Shown here: one piece after another, positions 26,727 through 35,568 of the stretch
Position numbering within the stretch: the stretch's first letter is position 1
Layout of the letters: every line of letters starts with the position of its first letter
Source of the DNA: an archaeon
GTDB taxonomy: Archaea > Thermoproteota > Nitrososphaeria > Nitrososphaerales > Gagatemarchaeaceae
NCBI GenBank assembly: GCA_021827865.1
Contig: JAKAUC010000009.1
Span: forward strand, 682,001 to 746,000
DNA: 64,000 nt
Direction: 5' to 3'
The notes under the pieces: generated by a model
Told to the model about the DNA's origin: nothing
Database searches by the model: none
What the model saw: only the letters and a program-made list of their open reading frames with translations
Position numbers and translations under genes: made by a program

Positions 26727-27599
26727 CTATTGGAGGCCCTTTTCCCTGGCTTTTGCTTCCAGAGCTGCGGCTTCAGCCTCGGCCCTTCCGAGTATCAGAG
26801 GAGCGGTCTCCTTGTCGAGGAACCCTGCCTCGACCTGCAGGCTCAGGGCCTCCCTGTAAGCCCTTGAGAGTATGTCTGGCGCGGTCTCCTTGGTGACGTA
26901 GCCTATGACTATGGCAAGCCCCCTGGAGGACGCGTAGGCGTTGACGAGGCTCTTCCTGTACTCGTCGAGGTCGATTGCGACCACATCTCCGGCGTAGATC
27001 AGCCCGCTTTCGTAGGCGAGGGCTATCGCCAGACCCGCCCGGATCGGCTTGATGTTCAGTTTGGCGAGGAGGCTGGCAAGCTTGGGGGTGATCTCCCCGC
27101 CCTTCTTCACCGCCACCGAGTCCTTGTTAATCCAGATGCTCCCTCCTTCGATCTTGGTCTGGATGCCCGCTTCCCTGAATTCGCTCAGGACCGGGCCCGC
27201 GGGGAGGCTGGTGTTGCCCGCCGGGACGATGATGTCGTCGGGTGCCTTGTCCCCGGCCCTGGCCGGGAGGTAGACCTTGTTCTTGTCCAGGGTGAGGAAG
27301 AGCTTGAACGGGTCGTAGGTCGAGAAGATCAGCGCGTTCTGTCCCGTGAGGTGCGAGAGGAGCTGGTCGGCGTTCTTGATCCCGGCCTTCTGCAGCCCCC
27401 GTATGGCGAGCTTGTTCTTGACGACGTAGACCTCCGCGTGCTGCCTCAGCGCCTTGCGCACGGCCATCAGCTGGCTCGCCCTCACCTTCGAGAGGCTGGT
27501 CACCGCGAGGACGGGGTACTTCTGCGCGAGTGAGGCCACGCGCTCGACTGTCTCGACCTTCTTCGGGTTGTGCCTGTGGACCTGGACTGTCTCGCTCAT
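26727..27599 (-). CDS. rpl10: Ribosomal protein L10 (P0)
   Basis: The stalk base that anchors L12 dimers on 23S rRNA. The 290-residue protein has the RNA-binding domain (SLSKVRASQLMAVRKALR), the archaeal/eukaryotic insertion domain, and C-terminal helices that bind L12. The Glu-rich archaeal tail common in P0 is short here, ending AEAAALEAKAREKGLQ, without the terminal GLxxLFG peptide. ATG start adjoining the rpl1 stop; last gene of nusG-rpl11-rpl1-rpl10. Confidence 0.93.
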   Translation of the reverse strand: MSETVQVHRHNPKKVETVERVASLAQKYPVLAVTSLSKVRASQLMAVRKALRQHAEVYVVKNKLAIRGLQKAGIKNADQLLSHLTGQNALIFSTYDPFKLFLTLDKNKVYLPARAGDKAPDDIIVPAGNTSLPAGPVLSEFREAGIQTKIEGGSIWINKDSVAVKKGGEITPKLASLLAKLNIKPIRAGLAIALAYESGLIYAGDVVAIDLDEYRKSLVNAYASSRGLAIVIGYVTKETAPDILSRAYREALSLQVEAGFLDKETAPLILGRAEAEAAALEAKAREKGLQ

Positions 27600-28250
27600 C
27601 TACTCCACCGCCTGCTTCGCAGGCTTGCCCATGGTCGTCTTGACCATAACCGTCTTGATGTTCCTGTCGCCGTTGGGGAGCTTCTTGGTCACGGCGTTGA
27701 CCACGGCCAGTATGTTCTCGGCCAGGTCGGCCTCGGACAGCCCGCTGTCTCCCACCTTAGCCATCACGCCGAGGGACCCCCTGCTCCTGACCCTGATCGC
27801 CGTCCTCATCCTGTTGATCATGGCCTCGATGGGGGAGTTCGGCGGGACAGGTGACGGTATCTTCCCCTTGGGGCCGAGCGCCTGCCCCAGGACCTTGCCG
27901 ACCCTCGGCATGAGGGCGGTGTCTGCTAGGAAGAATTCGTATGACCTGGCCAGCTTCTTGGCGTCCCTCTTGCTCCCTCCGTAGTTCTCCAGCTGGGCCG
28001 GCTCTATGACAAGGTTCGCCTTTGCGTTCTTCGCCCTGACCGCGAGGTCCCCGGACCCTATGTAGCAGATCTTGGCCTGCTTCGTGGCGGGGTGGGGCAG
28101 GTAGACTATCTCGTTGATGTTCAGGTCGGTCTTCTTTGGGTCGACTTCCTTCAGCGAGATCAGTACTTCGACCGACTGGGTGAACTTGGTCTCCTTGGAC
28201 TGGCCCTTACCCTTCTTGACCAGTTCCGCGAGCTGCTGGTTCGAGAGCAA
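27600..28250 (-). CDS. rpl1: Ribosomal protein L1
   Basis: Large-subunit L1-stalk protein, also a translational repressor of its own operon in many archaea. The 216-residue sequence contains the signature GKVLGQALGPKGKIPSPVP near residue 118 and typical two-domain layout. TTG start at 28250. It sits between rpl11 and rpl10 with the next gene immediately adjacent. Confidence 0.94.
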   Translation of the reverse strand: MLSNQQLAELVKKGKGQSKETKFTQSVEVLISLKEVDPKKTDLNINEIVYLPHPATKQAKICYIGSGDLAVRAKNAKANLVIEPAQLENYGGSKRDAKKLARSYEFFLADTALMPRVGKVLGQALGPKGKIPSPVPPNSPIEAMINRMRTAIRVRSRGSLGVMAKVGDSGLSEADLAENILAVVNAVTKKLPNGDRNIKTVMVKTTMGKPAKQAVE

Positions 28251-28308
28251 ACATTATTCACGAATTCCTTGCCGAGCCTTCAGACACCGGATAAAAGCCT
28301 TCTGCCCG

Positions 28309-28791
28309 TCACTGGAACTTGGGGTCCCACTTGCCTTCGTCTATCTCTTTCATGAACTCCCTGGCGTCCTTCCCTTCGATTTTGACCCCCATGCTGACAC
28401 AGCTCCCCACGACCTCCTTCACGGCCGACTTGGTGGTAGCGGCATAGGAGCCGCCTATCTTGTTCCTGGCGATGGTGACGACCTTGTCCACGGTCAACTC
28501 CCCGACGAAGTCGACGTTGGGCTTCCCTGAGCCCTTGGGGATGCCCGACTCCTTGGCGACCAGGGCGGAAGTGGTGGGCGTACCGACTGATACGGCGAAC
28601 TGCTTGGTCTCCTTGTCGACCTCCACCTTCACGGGGACCCTCATCCCCTTGAAGTCGCCGGTCTGCTTGTTGATCTCGTTGACTACGCCGAGGACGTTCA
28701 CCCCCAGCGGGCCCAGCGCGGGGCCAAGGGGAGGGCCGGCGCTCGCCTCGCCGCCGGTTACCAGCACGTTGATGACCTGTTTTTCACCCAT
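28309..28791 (-). CDS. rpl11: Ribosomal protein L11
   Basis: Part of the GTPase-associated centre. The 160 residues include GGEASAGPPLGPALGPLGVN near 12-31 and the RNA-binding C-terminal domain with GSCVSMGVKIEGKDAREF. ATG start 6 bp after the nusG stop. Length typical of archaea. Confidence 0.95.
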   Translation of the reverse strand: MGEKQVINVLVTGGEASAGPPLGPALGPLGVNVLGVVNEINKQTGDFKGMRVPVKVEVDKETKQFAVSVGTPTTSALVAKESGIPKGSGKPNVDFVGELTVDKVVTIARNKIGGSYAATTKSAVKEVVGSCVSMGVKIEGKDAREFMKEIDEGKWDPKFQ

Positions 28792-28797
28792 TCGGGG

Positions 28798-29283
28798 TCA
28801 CTTTTGCTCCGGCTTGGCCCTGGCCACAAGCTTGGCGTAGGCGGCGTCTATGGTGATGGGCATGGCGAACGCCGTGTCCAGCAGGGAGACTGTGATCTCT
28901 TGCTTCTCTTTCTCCACTCTGGAGATCTTTGCCCGCATCCCCTTGAACGGGCCGGCGACTATCTCGATGGTGTCTTCGGCGTTGAGCTCCGCCACCATGG
29001 ACTTTGTGACCAGGAACTTCTCAATGTCAGAGTATTGCATCATTCCGGGGATCTTGCTCCTGACGTGCTTGAACCCCTGGATGCTCTCGTCCACCACCTG
29101 GCTGTTGGGAGCCTCGAAGAGGACGTACCCCTTCCAGGTGTCCAGGGCCAGGACCGAGTAGATGGGCTTCCCCTTCTGGACCGCCCTGTTGGCCACGAAG
29201 GTCGCCACCGTCCTCTCCTGACCTCCGGTGGTCTTGACCGGATAAATGGAACTGTTCCGCTCCTGGTCGCTCAGTACCGACAC
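28798..29283 (-). CDS. nusG: Transcription elongation factor Spt5/NusG
   Basis: Clamps RNA polymerase with Spt4 for processive elongation. The NGN domain occupies about residues 10-95 (YPVKTTGGQERTVA; GYVLFEAPN), and a KOW domain follows (IVAGPFKGMRAKISRVEKEKQEI). GTG start. It leads the ribosomal operon. Its usual partner secE lies about 1 kb upstream on the same strand rather than directly adjacent. Confidence 0.94.
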   Translation of the reverse strand: MSVLSDQERNSSIYPVKTTGGQERTVATFVANRAVQKGKPIYSVLALDTWKGYVLFEAPNSQVVDESIQGFKHVRSKIPGMMQYSDIEKFLVTKSMVAELNAEDTIEIVAGPFKGMRAKISRVEKEKQEITVSLLDTAFAMPITIDAAYAKLVARAKPEQK

Positions 29284-29749
29284 GGTGAAAAAACCCCGAG
29301 TTTCGTTGGCCTAATAACCTTTAGGCGCGGCGGACGGTTCTCCGCGCAGGCCGCCGTCATATAGCCAGAGGCCGCCTTGTTCCATGGCGGCCAACAGGCC
29401 GGCAGATGAAAGGAATGAGATAGGGCCGAAATGGTTCCCAGAGGGGCAGGCCAGTCCAGGGTGGTCCAGGCGTTCCTCGCCGGGGATGAAAGGCGGGGGC
29501 GGAGGCATCCTACGCCATGCAGCTCGAGATGTTCAAGCGTTAGGTCAGCACAGAGGAGCCCCGGGACTGGGACGACTTCCTGCCGAGCCGGCCTAGGTGC
29601 CGTTCGGCCCCCTGCACGCGGTTACGGTCGCGTGCATTGGGAAGAGGATGGAGTCCCTCAAACGTGCGAAAGCGCAGGTCCCTCAGCGGGCACACCTGGG
29701 GGCAGTCAGGGCGGAAGGTTGAAGGGAGCGCGACGCCGAGTATGGACTC
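29284..29749. other. Intergenic, possible decayed frame
   Basis: Forward frames beginning at 29384 and 29431 look partly coding but change frame repeatedly; the last codons before a stop near 29542 read MQLEMFKR. I could not assemble one protein, so at most this is a decayed gene. The nusG promoter should lie at the left end. Confidence 0.35.
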
Positions 29750-29989
29750 ATGGTGTGGTACAACCACACGTGCCCGAAGTGCCACGCAAAGTCCCGAAAG
29801 CGCGTCCTGCGGAATGAGAGGACGTCCGCCGAGAAGGTTGAGCTGTCGAGGGGGAGCTGGGTGACTGGACGAGGGGTCCAGATCAAGGAGCCATACCAGG
29901 TTTGGATATACTCATACGAAGTGGAGCACGAGTGCGGCCTATGCGGCCATAGATGGGTCGAGTACGTCACTAAGCAGCGGCCCTGGTAG
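29750..29989 (+). CDS. Zinc-ribbon protein
   Basis: Seventy-nine residues with CPKCHAKSRKR near residue 8 and CGLCGHRWVEYVTKQ near 62, a two-knuckle zinc ribbon with a basic middle section. It resembles small transcription-associated ribbons but no specific family is recognised. ATG start. It interrupts the usual secE-nusG neighbourhood on the opposite strand. Confidence 0.6.
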   Translation: MVWYNHTCPKCHAKSRKRVLRNERTSAEKVELSRGSWVTGRGVQIKEPYQVWIYSYEVEHECGLCGHRWVEYVTKQRPW

Positions 29990-30190
29990 CTGCAGGAACA
30001 ATCCCCCATCCGTATCCCCCGCCGCTATCAAGAGCGACACATGTAGGGTCGGAAGTTGGAGCTCGAAGACGAGGCCGTAGGCGGTCGTGGGGCTCAGCCC
30101 TGGGAACGACTTGTTCGGCCAGGTGCTTGACAGGGTGCCCCGCTCCTTGAGTCTCTTCGGCAGAGGAGGGGAGCGCAGGTTTGCAGGCAA
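29939..30190 (-). CDS. Doubtful small ORF between secE and nusG
   Basis: An 83-residue frame on the secE/nusG strand, TTG start. The middle part reads like a folded domain (TAYGLVFELQLPTLHVSLLIAAGDTDGG, shown here only in part as AYGLVFELQLPTLHVS), and third codon positions are GC-rich as in neighbours. It overlaps the convergent zinc-ribbon gene by 51 bp and has no recognised homology. Confidence 0.25.
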   Translation of the reverse strand: MPANLRSPPLPKRLKERGTLSSTWPNKSFPGLSPTTAYGLVFELQLPTLHVSLLIAAGDTDGGLFLQLPGPLLSDVLDPSMAA

Positions 30191-30238
30191 GCGCCTTCGC
30201 TTGCAGGGAGTCGCGGTTGCCTATTGCAGTGATGTCAT

Positions 30239-30406
30239 TTAGCCGAAGAAGATGGTCCCCACCAACTTGATGAGGAAGCCTATGGTCCCGACCACCGCGA
30301 TCCCAAGCCCGACCAGCTTGAGGTAGAGGGTGAACTCGTCCCTGTCGCTCTTGTGGGCCAGCCTGAATATGGCCTGAGACGACCTCAGGAAGTCGCGGAA
30401 CCCCAT
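30239..30406 (-). CDS. secE: Protein translocase subunit SecE (Sec61 gamma)
   Basis: A 55-residue tail-anchored protein of the SecYEG channel. It has an amphipathic first helix (FLRSSQAIFRLAHKSDRDEF) and one C-terminal membrane helix, exactly the Sec61-gamma layout. ATG start at 30406. It is short enough to be missed by default gene callers. Upstream of nusG on the same strand, as in most archaea, but separated from it by almost 1 kb. Confidence 0.9.
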   Translation of the reverse strand: MGFRDFLRSSQAIFRLAHKSDRDEFTLYLKLVGLGIAVVGTIGFLIKLVGTIFFG

Positions 30407-30523
30407 GGTACCTGAATCGGCAGACCTGGTCGGCTTATATGTCTAATGGCCCTCCGGGGCCCTGGTCGCCAGGGAGCGCGCCGCCGCCCCAGCGTTAATA
30501 CCCCGCTTCTGGGCCGTGCCGCC

Positions 30524-31351
30524 ATGACCCCCCAGGGAGAGCCCGCCACCGTCATCCTGGCATCCTCCACAGACCTGGCATCGAGTACCCTTGCCGCTGC
30601 TTTGGTCGAGGGCGAGGGGTTCGCATCCACCGGGGTGAACTTCCTTGGCGAGACGGTCTACCAGAAGGGGTCGTTTCTCCTTGCCCGGTTCGAGGGGATG
30701 ATCGTCACCCCTCCGAACCTGGACGAATACTTCAACCCCCAGGCATACATCTTCCTGTCGAGGCACAGCGCGGAGTCGGGGATCGCGTCCCTGACGGCGC
30801 ACACGACGGGCAACTTCTCCGATGAGGCGGAGATCGGAGGGGTCGGGAGGGAGCTCGGGAGGGCTGACCCGTCGCTGCTCAAGAACTACCTGATCGCCCT
30901 CTGGGGCCACAGAGAGGAGGTGAGCAGCTACGAGATCACGATGGAGGCGACGCATCACGGGCCCACTTCGCTCCAGAAGCCGGTCCTTTTCGTCGAGCTC
31001 GGCTCGTCCGAGGAGTTCTGGGGTGACAAGAAGGCGGCAGGGGTGGTCGCGAAGTCGCTGATGGAGAGCCTGTCACATAGGCGGATTTGGGAGAGGGTTG
31101 CCCTCGGGTTCGGCGGGACCCACTACTCCGAGAAGTTCACCAGGCTGCTCCTCGAGGAGGACCTGGCGATCCCGTATGTCGCGCCCAAGTACGCCCTGGG
31201 GCACGTGGACGAGCGGATGGTGGGACAGATGCTCCAGAGGAGCACCTCGCCCGTCAGATACGCCGTCCTCGACTGGAAGGGGCTGGGGCCCTACAAGGAG
31301 AAGATAGTGGGGCTCGTGAAGCAGTTCGGCCTGGAAGAGATAAGGGTCTGA
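30524..31351 (+). CDS. dtdA: D-aminoacyl-tRNA deacylase, archaeal/plant type
   Basis: Removes D-amino acids from mischarged tRNAs. The 275-residue protein has the family histidine/aspartate motifs: FLSRHSAESG near residue 83, LTAHTTGNF near 95, MEATHHGPTS near 143, and GFGGTHYSEKFT near 200. I take the ATG at 30524 because a GTTAATA box lies about 28 bp upstream; an earlier start would add an unrelated Arg/Pro-rich leader. It is convergent with the lysine/arginine operon, only 3 bp from lysK. Confidence 0.93.
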   Translation: MTPQGEPATVILASSTDLASSTLAAALVEGEGFASTGVNFLGETVYQKGSFLLARFEGMIVTPPNLDEYFNPQAYIFLSRHSAESGIASLTAHTTGNFSDEAEIGGVGRELGRADPSLLKNYLIALWGHREEVSSYEITMEATHHGPTSLQKPVLFVELGSSEEFWGDKKAAGVVAKSLMESLSHRRIWERVALGFGGTHYSEKFTRLLLEEDLAIPYVAPKYALGHVDERMVGQMLQRSTSPVRYAVLDWKGLGPYKEKIVGLVKQFGLEEIRV

Positions 31352-31354
31352 CTG

Positions 31355-32452
31355 TCAGCCACCGCTCATGGAGACGAGCTGTCCTATGGCTTCCCCCGCC
31401 ACCTCGATGCTGTCCAGGTAGTCCCTGACCAGGACGACCTCGCCGTCGGTATGGCTCGTCCCCGAGGGCCCCGGGCCATAGGTCACGCAGGCTGCCCCTT
31501 TCTTGCGTGCGAAGGTGTTCATGTCTCCTGTCCCTGTCTTCCTGACTAGGGAGGGCCTCTTGCCGAGGCGGAGAAGGATGGCCCTCTGGAACGCCCTGAC
31601 CAGCCTCGACCCGGGGTCCGCTTCGTAGGCTTCCGTTGGGGGACCGGGGAAGACCTCCACTTCGACACCGTCCCTGGAGCCCTCCACCATGGACCGGATG
31701 TCGCCCAGGACTTTGGCCGATAGGAGGCCAGGCGGGAGACGGACGTCAAAGGTCGCGTCACAGAGCCCGGGGACGACGTTCTGGTAGGAGCCTGCGCTCA
31801 CCAGCGTAGGGGAGACGGACACCGACCTGAAGTGGTCCCCCTGCACCTGGTGCGCGGCCTCGTACTCCCTCAGCCTGCCGAGGACAGAGGCGAACTCGTC
31901 GAAAGCGCTCCGGTGGGCCCAGGGTGAGCCCGCGTGCCCTCCCGGTGTCCGGACGACGACCCGAAGCCCCATCCTGCCCCTGTATCCTATGGTGATCCTC
32001 TCTGCCCCGCTGGGCTCGCCGAACACCGCGTAGTCGTAGGTCGAGCCGCGCTTGGCGAGCGCCTCCACCCCGGCGCCGTCCCCCTCCTCCTCCGTGGCCC
32101 CGGCGAAGGTTATCCTGACTCCGGAGTCCGCGGCCCTGACCCCCGCCAGGAGGAGGGCGCACAGGGGGGACTTGGCGTCGGCTGCTCCCCTGCCGTAGAC
32201 CGCGTCCCTGGTCCTCCTCACCCGGAGCTTCCCCGGCACGGTGTCCATGTGGCCGCAGAGAAGGAGTCTGGGCTTGCCCTTCCCCACCTCCCCGGTCACG
32301 TTCCCTGCCCCGTCTGTCCTCACCCTGGAATACCCGAGGCGCCGCATGCCGTCCGCGAGGAAGGCCGCCAGCTCCCCCTCCTCCTTCGTGGGGGAGTAAA
32401 TCTTCAGAGAGTCGACGAGGAGCTTGAGGGCCTCGTCGTCAGAGCCGCTCAT
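31355..32452 (-). CDS. lysK: [LysW]-lysine/ornithine carboxypeptidase (M20 family)
   Basis: Releases lysine or ornithine from the C-terminus of the LysW carrier. Zinc-ligand motifs of M20 peptidases are present: GHMDTVPG near residue 73, GRGAADAKSPL near 95, EEEGDGAG near 130 and GEPSG near 150, with a late H in SHTDGE. ATG at 32452 chosen over a longer leader. Last gene of the argG-to-lysK operon. Confidence 0.92.
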   Translation of the reverse strand: MSGSDDEALKLLVDSLKIYSPTKEEGELAAFLADGMRRLGYSRVRTDGAGNVTGEVGKGKPRLLLCGHMDTVPGKLRVRRTRDAVYGRGAADAKSPLCALLLAGVRAADSGVRITFAGATEEEGDGAGVEALAKRGSTYDYAVFGEPSGAERITIGYRGRMGLRVVVRTPGGHAGSPWAHRSAFDEFASVLGRLREYEAAHQVQGDHFRSVSVSPTLVSAGSYQNVVPGLCDATFDVRLPPGLLSAKVLGDIRSMVEGSRDGVEVEVFPGPPTEAYEADPGSRLVRAFQRAILLRLGKRPSLVRKTGTGDMNTFARKKGAACVTYGPGPSGTSHTDGEVVLVRDYLDSIEVAGEAIGQLVSMSGG

Positions 32453-32507
32453 CTCTCTCCGGCGGGCCGGCGCCGACGAGGGGAAGCCCATGACGCGCTT
32501 CGCGCAG

Positions 32508-33698
32508 TCAGAACCGCCCCGCCTCCGCTTCGGCCATGACCCTGTCTAGGACCTCGAGCCCCCTGGCCATCTGAGCGTCCTCGACCACGAGCGGAGGCAG
32601 GAGCCTGAACGTGTCCCTCCCGGAGTAGGCTGTGATGACCCCCCGGGACTGTGCTGCCAGGAGCATGGAATGGATGTCCACCCGGGTCTGAAGTGCCAGC
32701 ATGAGCCCCAGCCCCCGCACTTCCTTGACGAGTCTGTGGGCAGATGCGACCTTGGCGAGCCCTGATTTCAGCGCCTCCCCCTTCTCCCTCGCCCTGGCGG
32801 GGAGGTCGTTCCTGGCGATGTAGTCGAGGGTGGCCGAGCCAGCGGCGCAGGAGAGCGGGTTGCCTGCGAAGGTGCTTGTGTGCTCGCCACCCTTCAGGCT
32901 CCCGGCGACCTCGTCGGTGGCGATGGCGGCGCCTATGGGTAGGCCCCCTCCGAGCCCCTTGGACACCGTCATTATGTCCGGGACGACACCCCAATGCTCC
33001 GATGCCCACATCTTTCCTGTCCGCCCCAGGCCGGACTGGATCTCGTCGAAGATCAGCAGGGCCCCGTTCCTGTCGCATATCTCCCTGACCTCCCTGAAGT
33101 AGCCGTCGGGGGGGACGATGATCCCGCTCTCTCCCTGGATCGGTTCCGCGATCACTGCAGCGGTATCTCCGTCGACCAGGGACTCCAGCGACTTCGCGTC
33201 GGCGTACTCTGCGAACCCGAACCCTTCGAGGAGCGGGCCGAAGGGATCCCTGTACTTCTTGCTCCAGGTGGCCGAGAGGGATCCGTAGGTCTTGCCATGG
33301 AAGGCGCCCTTCATCGCCACGACCTTCTTCCTCGCGGTGTGCCGCCTTGCCAGCTTGATGGCCGCCTCCACGGACTCGGTCCCGGTGCTGGTGAGGAGGA
33401 CCCTCCCCAGCCCCTTCGGTGCGGCCTTCGCCAGGCGCTCTACGAAGCCTGCCCTGGCGTCGTTGTAGTAGGAGCCGTGGCAGGTGATCAACCTCCCAAC
33501 CTGCTCTCTCACCGCGTCGATCACGGAGTCGTTGCAGTGGCCGACCAGGGCGACCCCAATCCCTGACATGAAGTCGATGTACTCCTTCCCCTCCGAGTCC
33601 CAGACGAGCGACCCCTTCCCCCTCACGATAGCCAGCGGGAATTTGTTGAAGGCATGGGCCTCGTAGGAGTCCTCCAGACTGCGGATCAGCTCGGTCAT
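32508..33698 (-). CDS. lysJ: [LysW]-aminoadipate/glutamate semialdehyde aminotransferase
   Basis: PLP-dependent class III aminotransferase that converts the carrier-bound semialdehyde to an amine. PLP-lysine lies in MTVSKGLGGGLPIGA near residue 245, with IFDEIQSGLGRTG near 218 and STGTESVEAAIKLARR near 100. ATG start overlaps the lysZ stop by 4 bp (ATGA). A single copy in the operon suggests it serves both the lysine and the arginine branches. Confidence 0.92.
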   Translation of the reverse strand: MTELIRSLEDSYEAHAFNKFPLAIVRGKGSLVWDSEGKEYIDFMSGIGVALVGHCNDSVIDAVREQVGRLITCHGSYYNDARAGFVERLAKAAPKGLGRVLLTSTGTESVEAAIKLARRHTARKKVVAMKGAFHGKTYGSLSATWSKKYRDPFGPLLEGFGFAEYADAKSLESLVDGDTAAVIAEPIQGESGIIVPPDGYFREVREICDRNGALLIFDEIQSGLGRTGKMWASEHWGVVPDIMTVSKGLGGGLPIGAAIATDEVAGSLKGGEHTSTFAGNPLSCAAGSATLDYIARNDLPARAREKGEALKSGLAKVASAHRLVKEVRGLGLMLALQTRVDIHSMLLAAQSRGVITAYSGRDTFRLLPPLVVEDAQMARGLEVLDRVMAEAEAGRF

Positions 33699-34501
33699 GG
33701 CGTCACCACCGTGCACCCCTCGTGCGCGAGGGCCTTTGACAGGGGGGCCTCCTTCGTACCAGAGCAGATCACAGCCTCCTTGACTCCCGCCTTCACCGCG
33801 TCCACCGCGGCCATGACCTTCTTCTGCATGCCGAACCCGACCTTCGGGAGGCTCGCCCTAGCCTCCTCCGCTGAGAGGCGCCTGACGAGGGAGCCGTCGA
33901 GGCTCAGCCCCTCGACGTTGGTCGCGAACACCACTGCGTCCGCCCCTGCCCCCGCGGCAATGGAGGCAGCGGCCTTGTCTCCGTCTATGTTGAGCGGCTC
34001 TCCCTCCTCCCCTACGGCCACGGGGGAGACTACGGGGATGTACCCTTGGCCGAGGAGGAGGTCCAGGAGGGACGAGTTGACACCGCTGACCCTGCCTGTG
34101 TACCCCCCTTCGATGGCCACCCTGCGGCCCCTCTCGTCCACAATCACCAGCTTTGACTTCCGTGCGGCCGTGATGAGGGCCCCGTCCTCCCCCGCGAGGG
34201 AGACCCCCTTCAGCCCCGCCCTGTGGAAGGACTGCACCAGGCGCTTGGCGAGGAGACCGCTCATCACCATCTGGTAGATCTCCACCGTCTCTCTGTCCGT
34301 GTACCTGCTCCTGATCCCTTCTGGAGAGACGACGAAGCGTTGCTCCTTCCCAAGCCTGTTCGCGTACTCCGTCACCACGTCCCCCCCTCCGTGCACGAAG
34401 ACGAGTTGGTGGGAGGGGGAAAGCTTCGCCGCATCCTGGACCAGGGCCTCGGGGACGCCGGCCTTCATGAGGCTCCCGCCGATCTTCACGACCACCTTCA
34501 A
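33695..34501 (-). CDS. lysZ: [LysW]-L-2-aminoadipate/glutamate 6(5)-phosphate kinase
   Basis: ArgB-type kinase that phosphorylates the side chain of carrier-bound aminoadipate or glutamate. It has the amino-acid-kinase N-terminus VVKIGGSLM, VHGGGDVV near residue 36, and PLNIDGDKAAASIA near 170. TTG start 4 bp after the lysY stop on this strand. 268 residues, normal length. Confidence 0.92.
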   Translation of the reverse strand: MKVVVKIGGSLMKAGVPEALVQDAAKLSPSHQLVFVHGGGDVVTEYANRLGKEQRFVVSPEGIRSRYTDRETVEIYQMVMSGLLAKRLVQSFHRAGLKGVSLAGEDGALITAARKSKLVIVDERGRRVAIEGGYTGRVSGVNSSLLDLLLGQGYIPVVSPVAVGEEGEPLNIDGDKAAASIAAGAGADAVVFATNVEGLSLDGSLVRRLSAEEARASLPKVGFGMQKKVMAAVDAVKAGVKEAVICSGTKEAPLSKALAHEGCTVVTP

Positions 34502-34505
34502 CTCG

Positions 34506-35567
34506 CTACACCGGATGGAGGGGCGCCATCGCCAGCCCCGCCTTCTCGTCGAATCCTAGCATGAGATTCATCGACTGGATCGCGTTCCCCGCTGCCCCCT
34601 TGATCAGGTTGTCAGTGGCGCCGAAGGCGACTATCCTCCCCGTCCTCTCTTCTATCTCGAAGCCCACGTCGCAGAAGTTGGAGCCTATGACGAGCTTCGG
34701 GTCCGGGAGCCTGAAGGGCCCCTGCCTGTCCCTGACTATCCTGACGAAGTGGCTCCCTGAGTATGCTTCGCGGTACGCCTTCCATATGTCGATGGACTTC
34801 AGTTCCCCGGACGCGAAGACATGAGAGGTGCTCAGGATACCCCTCACCATGTTCACGCCGTGGGCCGACATCGAGACTCTGACCCGGACGCCGGCGACGG
34901 ATGATAGGACCTGCTCTATCTCGGCGGCGTGCCTGTGCCCCGCGGGCTTGTAGGGCCTCACCACGTTGAACCTCTCCGAGAAGTGCGTCGCGAGGGATGG
35001 CTTGCCGCCTGACCCTGAGGAGCCGACCTTGGCGTCGACCACGACGTGTTCCGTGTCCACCCCCAGGGACTTCATCCTGATGAGAGGGGCTAGGGCGAGG
35101 ATTGTGGTGATCGCGGTGCACCCCGGGGAAGCCACCAGCCTCGCCCCCTTGACCTGCTCCCGGTTCAGCTCGGGGATCGAGAGCACGAACTTCCCCAGCA
35201 GGTCGGGGCGGGGGTGGTCGTAGCCGTACCAGACTGGGTACTGAGAGCTGTCCCCGAGCCTAAAGTCAGCGCTGAGGTCTACGATCCTGAGCCCGGCGTC
35301 TGCGAGCTGTGGGACCACCTTCACCGACTCGCCGTGGGGGAGGGCCGCGAACACGACGTCGGCCGACCCTGCGAGCTTTGACGCGTCGAAGGGGACGAAC
35401 TTCAGGTCCGTGACCCCTCTGAGGTTGGGGTGCACCCTGAACACGTACTCCCCGGCGTACCTCCTCGAGGTGGCGTAGGCCACCTCGGCCTCGGGGTGCT
35501 GGAGGAGCAGCCGGAGCAGCTCCCCTCCTATGTACCCGGAGCCCGCGAGCACGCCCACGCGGACCAT
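34506..35567 (-). CDS. lysY: [LysW]-aminoadipyl/glutamyl phosphate reductase
   Basis: NADPH-dependent reductase, ArgC family. GVLAGSGYIGGELLRLL near the N-terminus is the dinucleotide loop, and VASPGCTAITTILALAPL near residue 140 contains the catalytic cysteine; HRHAAEIEQV later supplies the conserved histidine. I use the ATG at 35567, one base after the lysX stop, giving 353 residues. Confidence 0.92.
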   Translation of the reverse strand: MVRVGVLAGSGYIGGELLRLLLQHPEAEVAYATSRRYAGEYVFRVHPNLRGVTDLKFVPFDASKLAGSADVVFAALPHGESVKVVPQLADAGLRIVDLSADFRLGDSSQYPVWYGYDHPRPDLLGKFVLSIPELNREQVKGARLVASPGCTAITTILALAPLIRMKSLGVDTEHVVVDAKVGSSGSGGKPSLATHFSERFNVVRPYKPAGHRHAAEIEQVLSSVAGVRVRVSMSAHGVNMVRGILSTSHVFASGELKSIDIWKAYREAYSGSHFVRIVRDRQGPFRLPDPKLVIGSNFCDVGFEIEERTGRIVAFGATDNLIKGAAGNAIQSMNLMLGFDEKAGLAMAPLHPV

Positions 35568-35568
35568 G

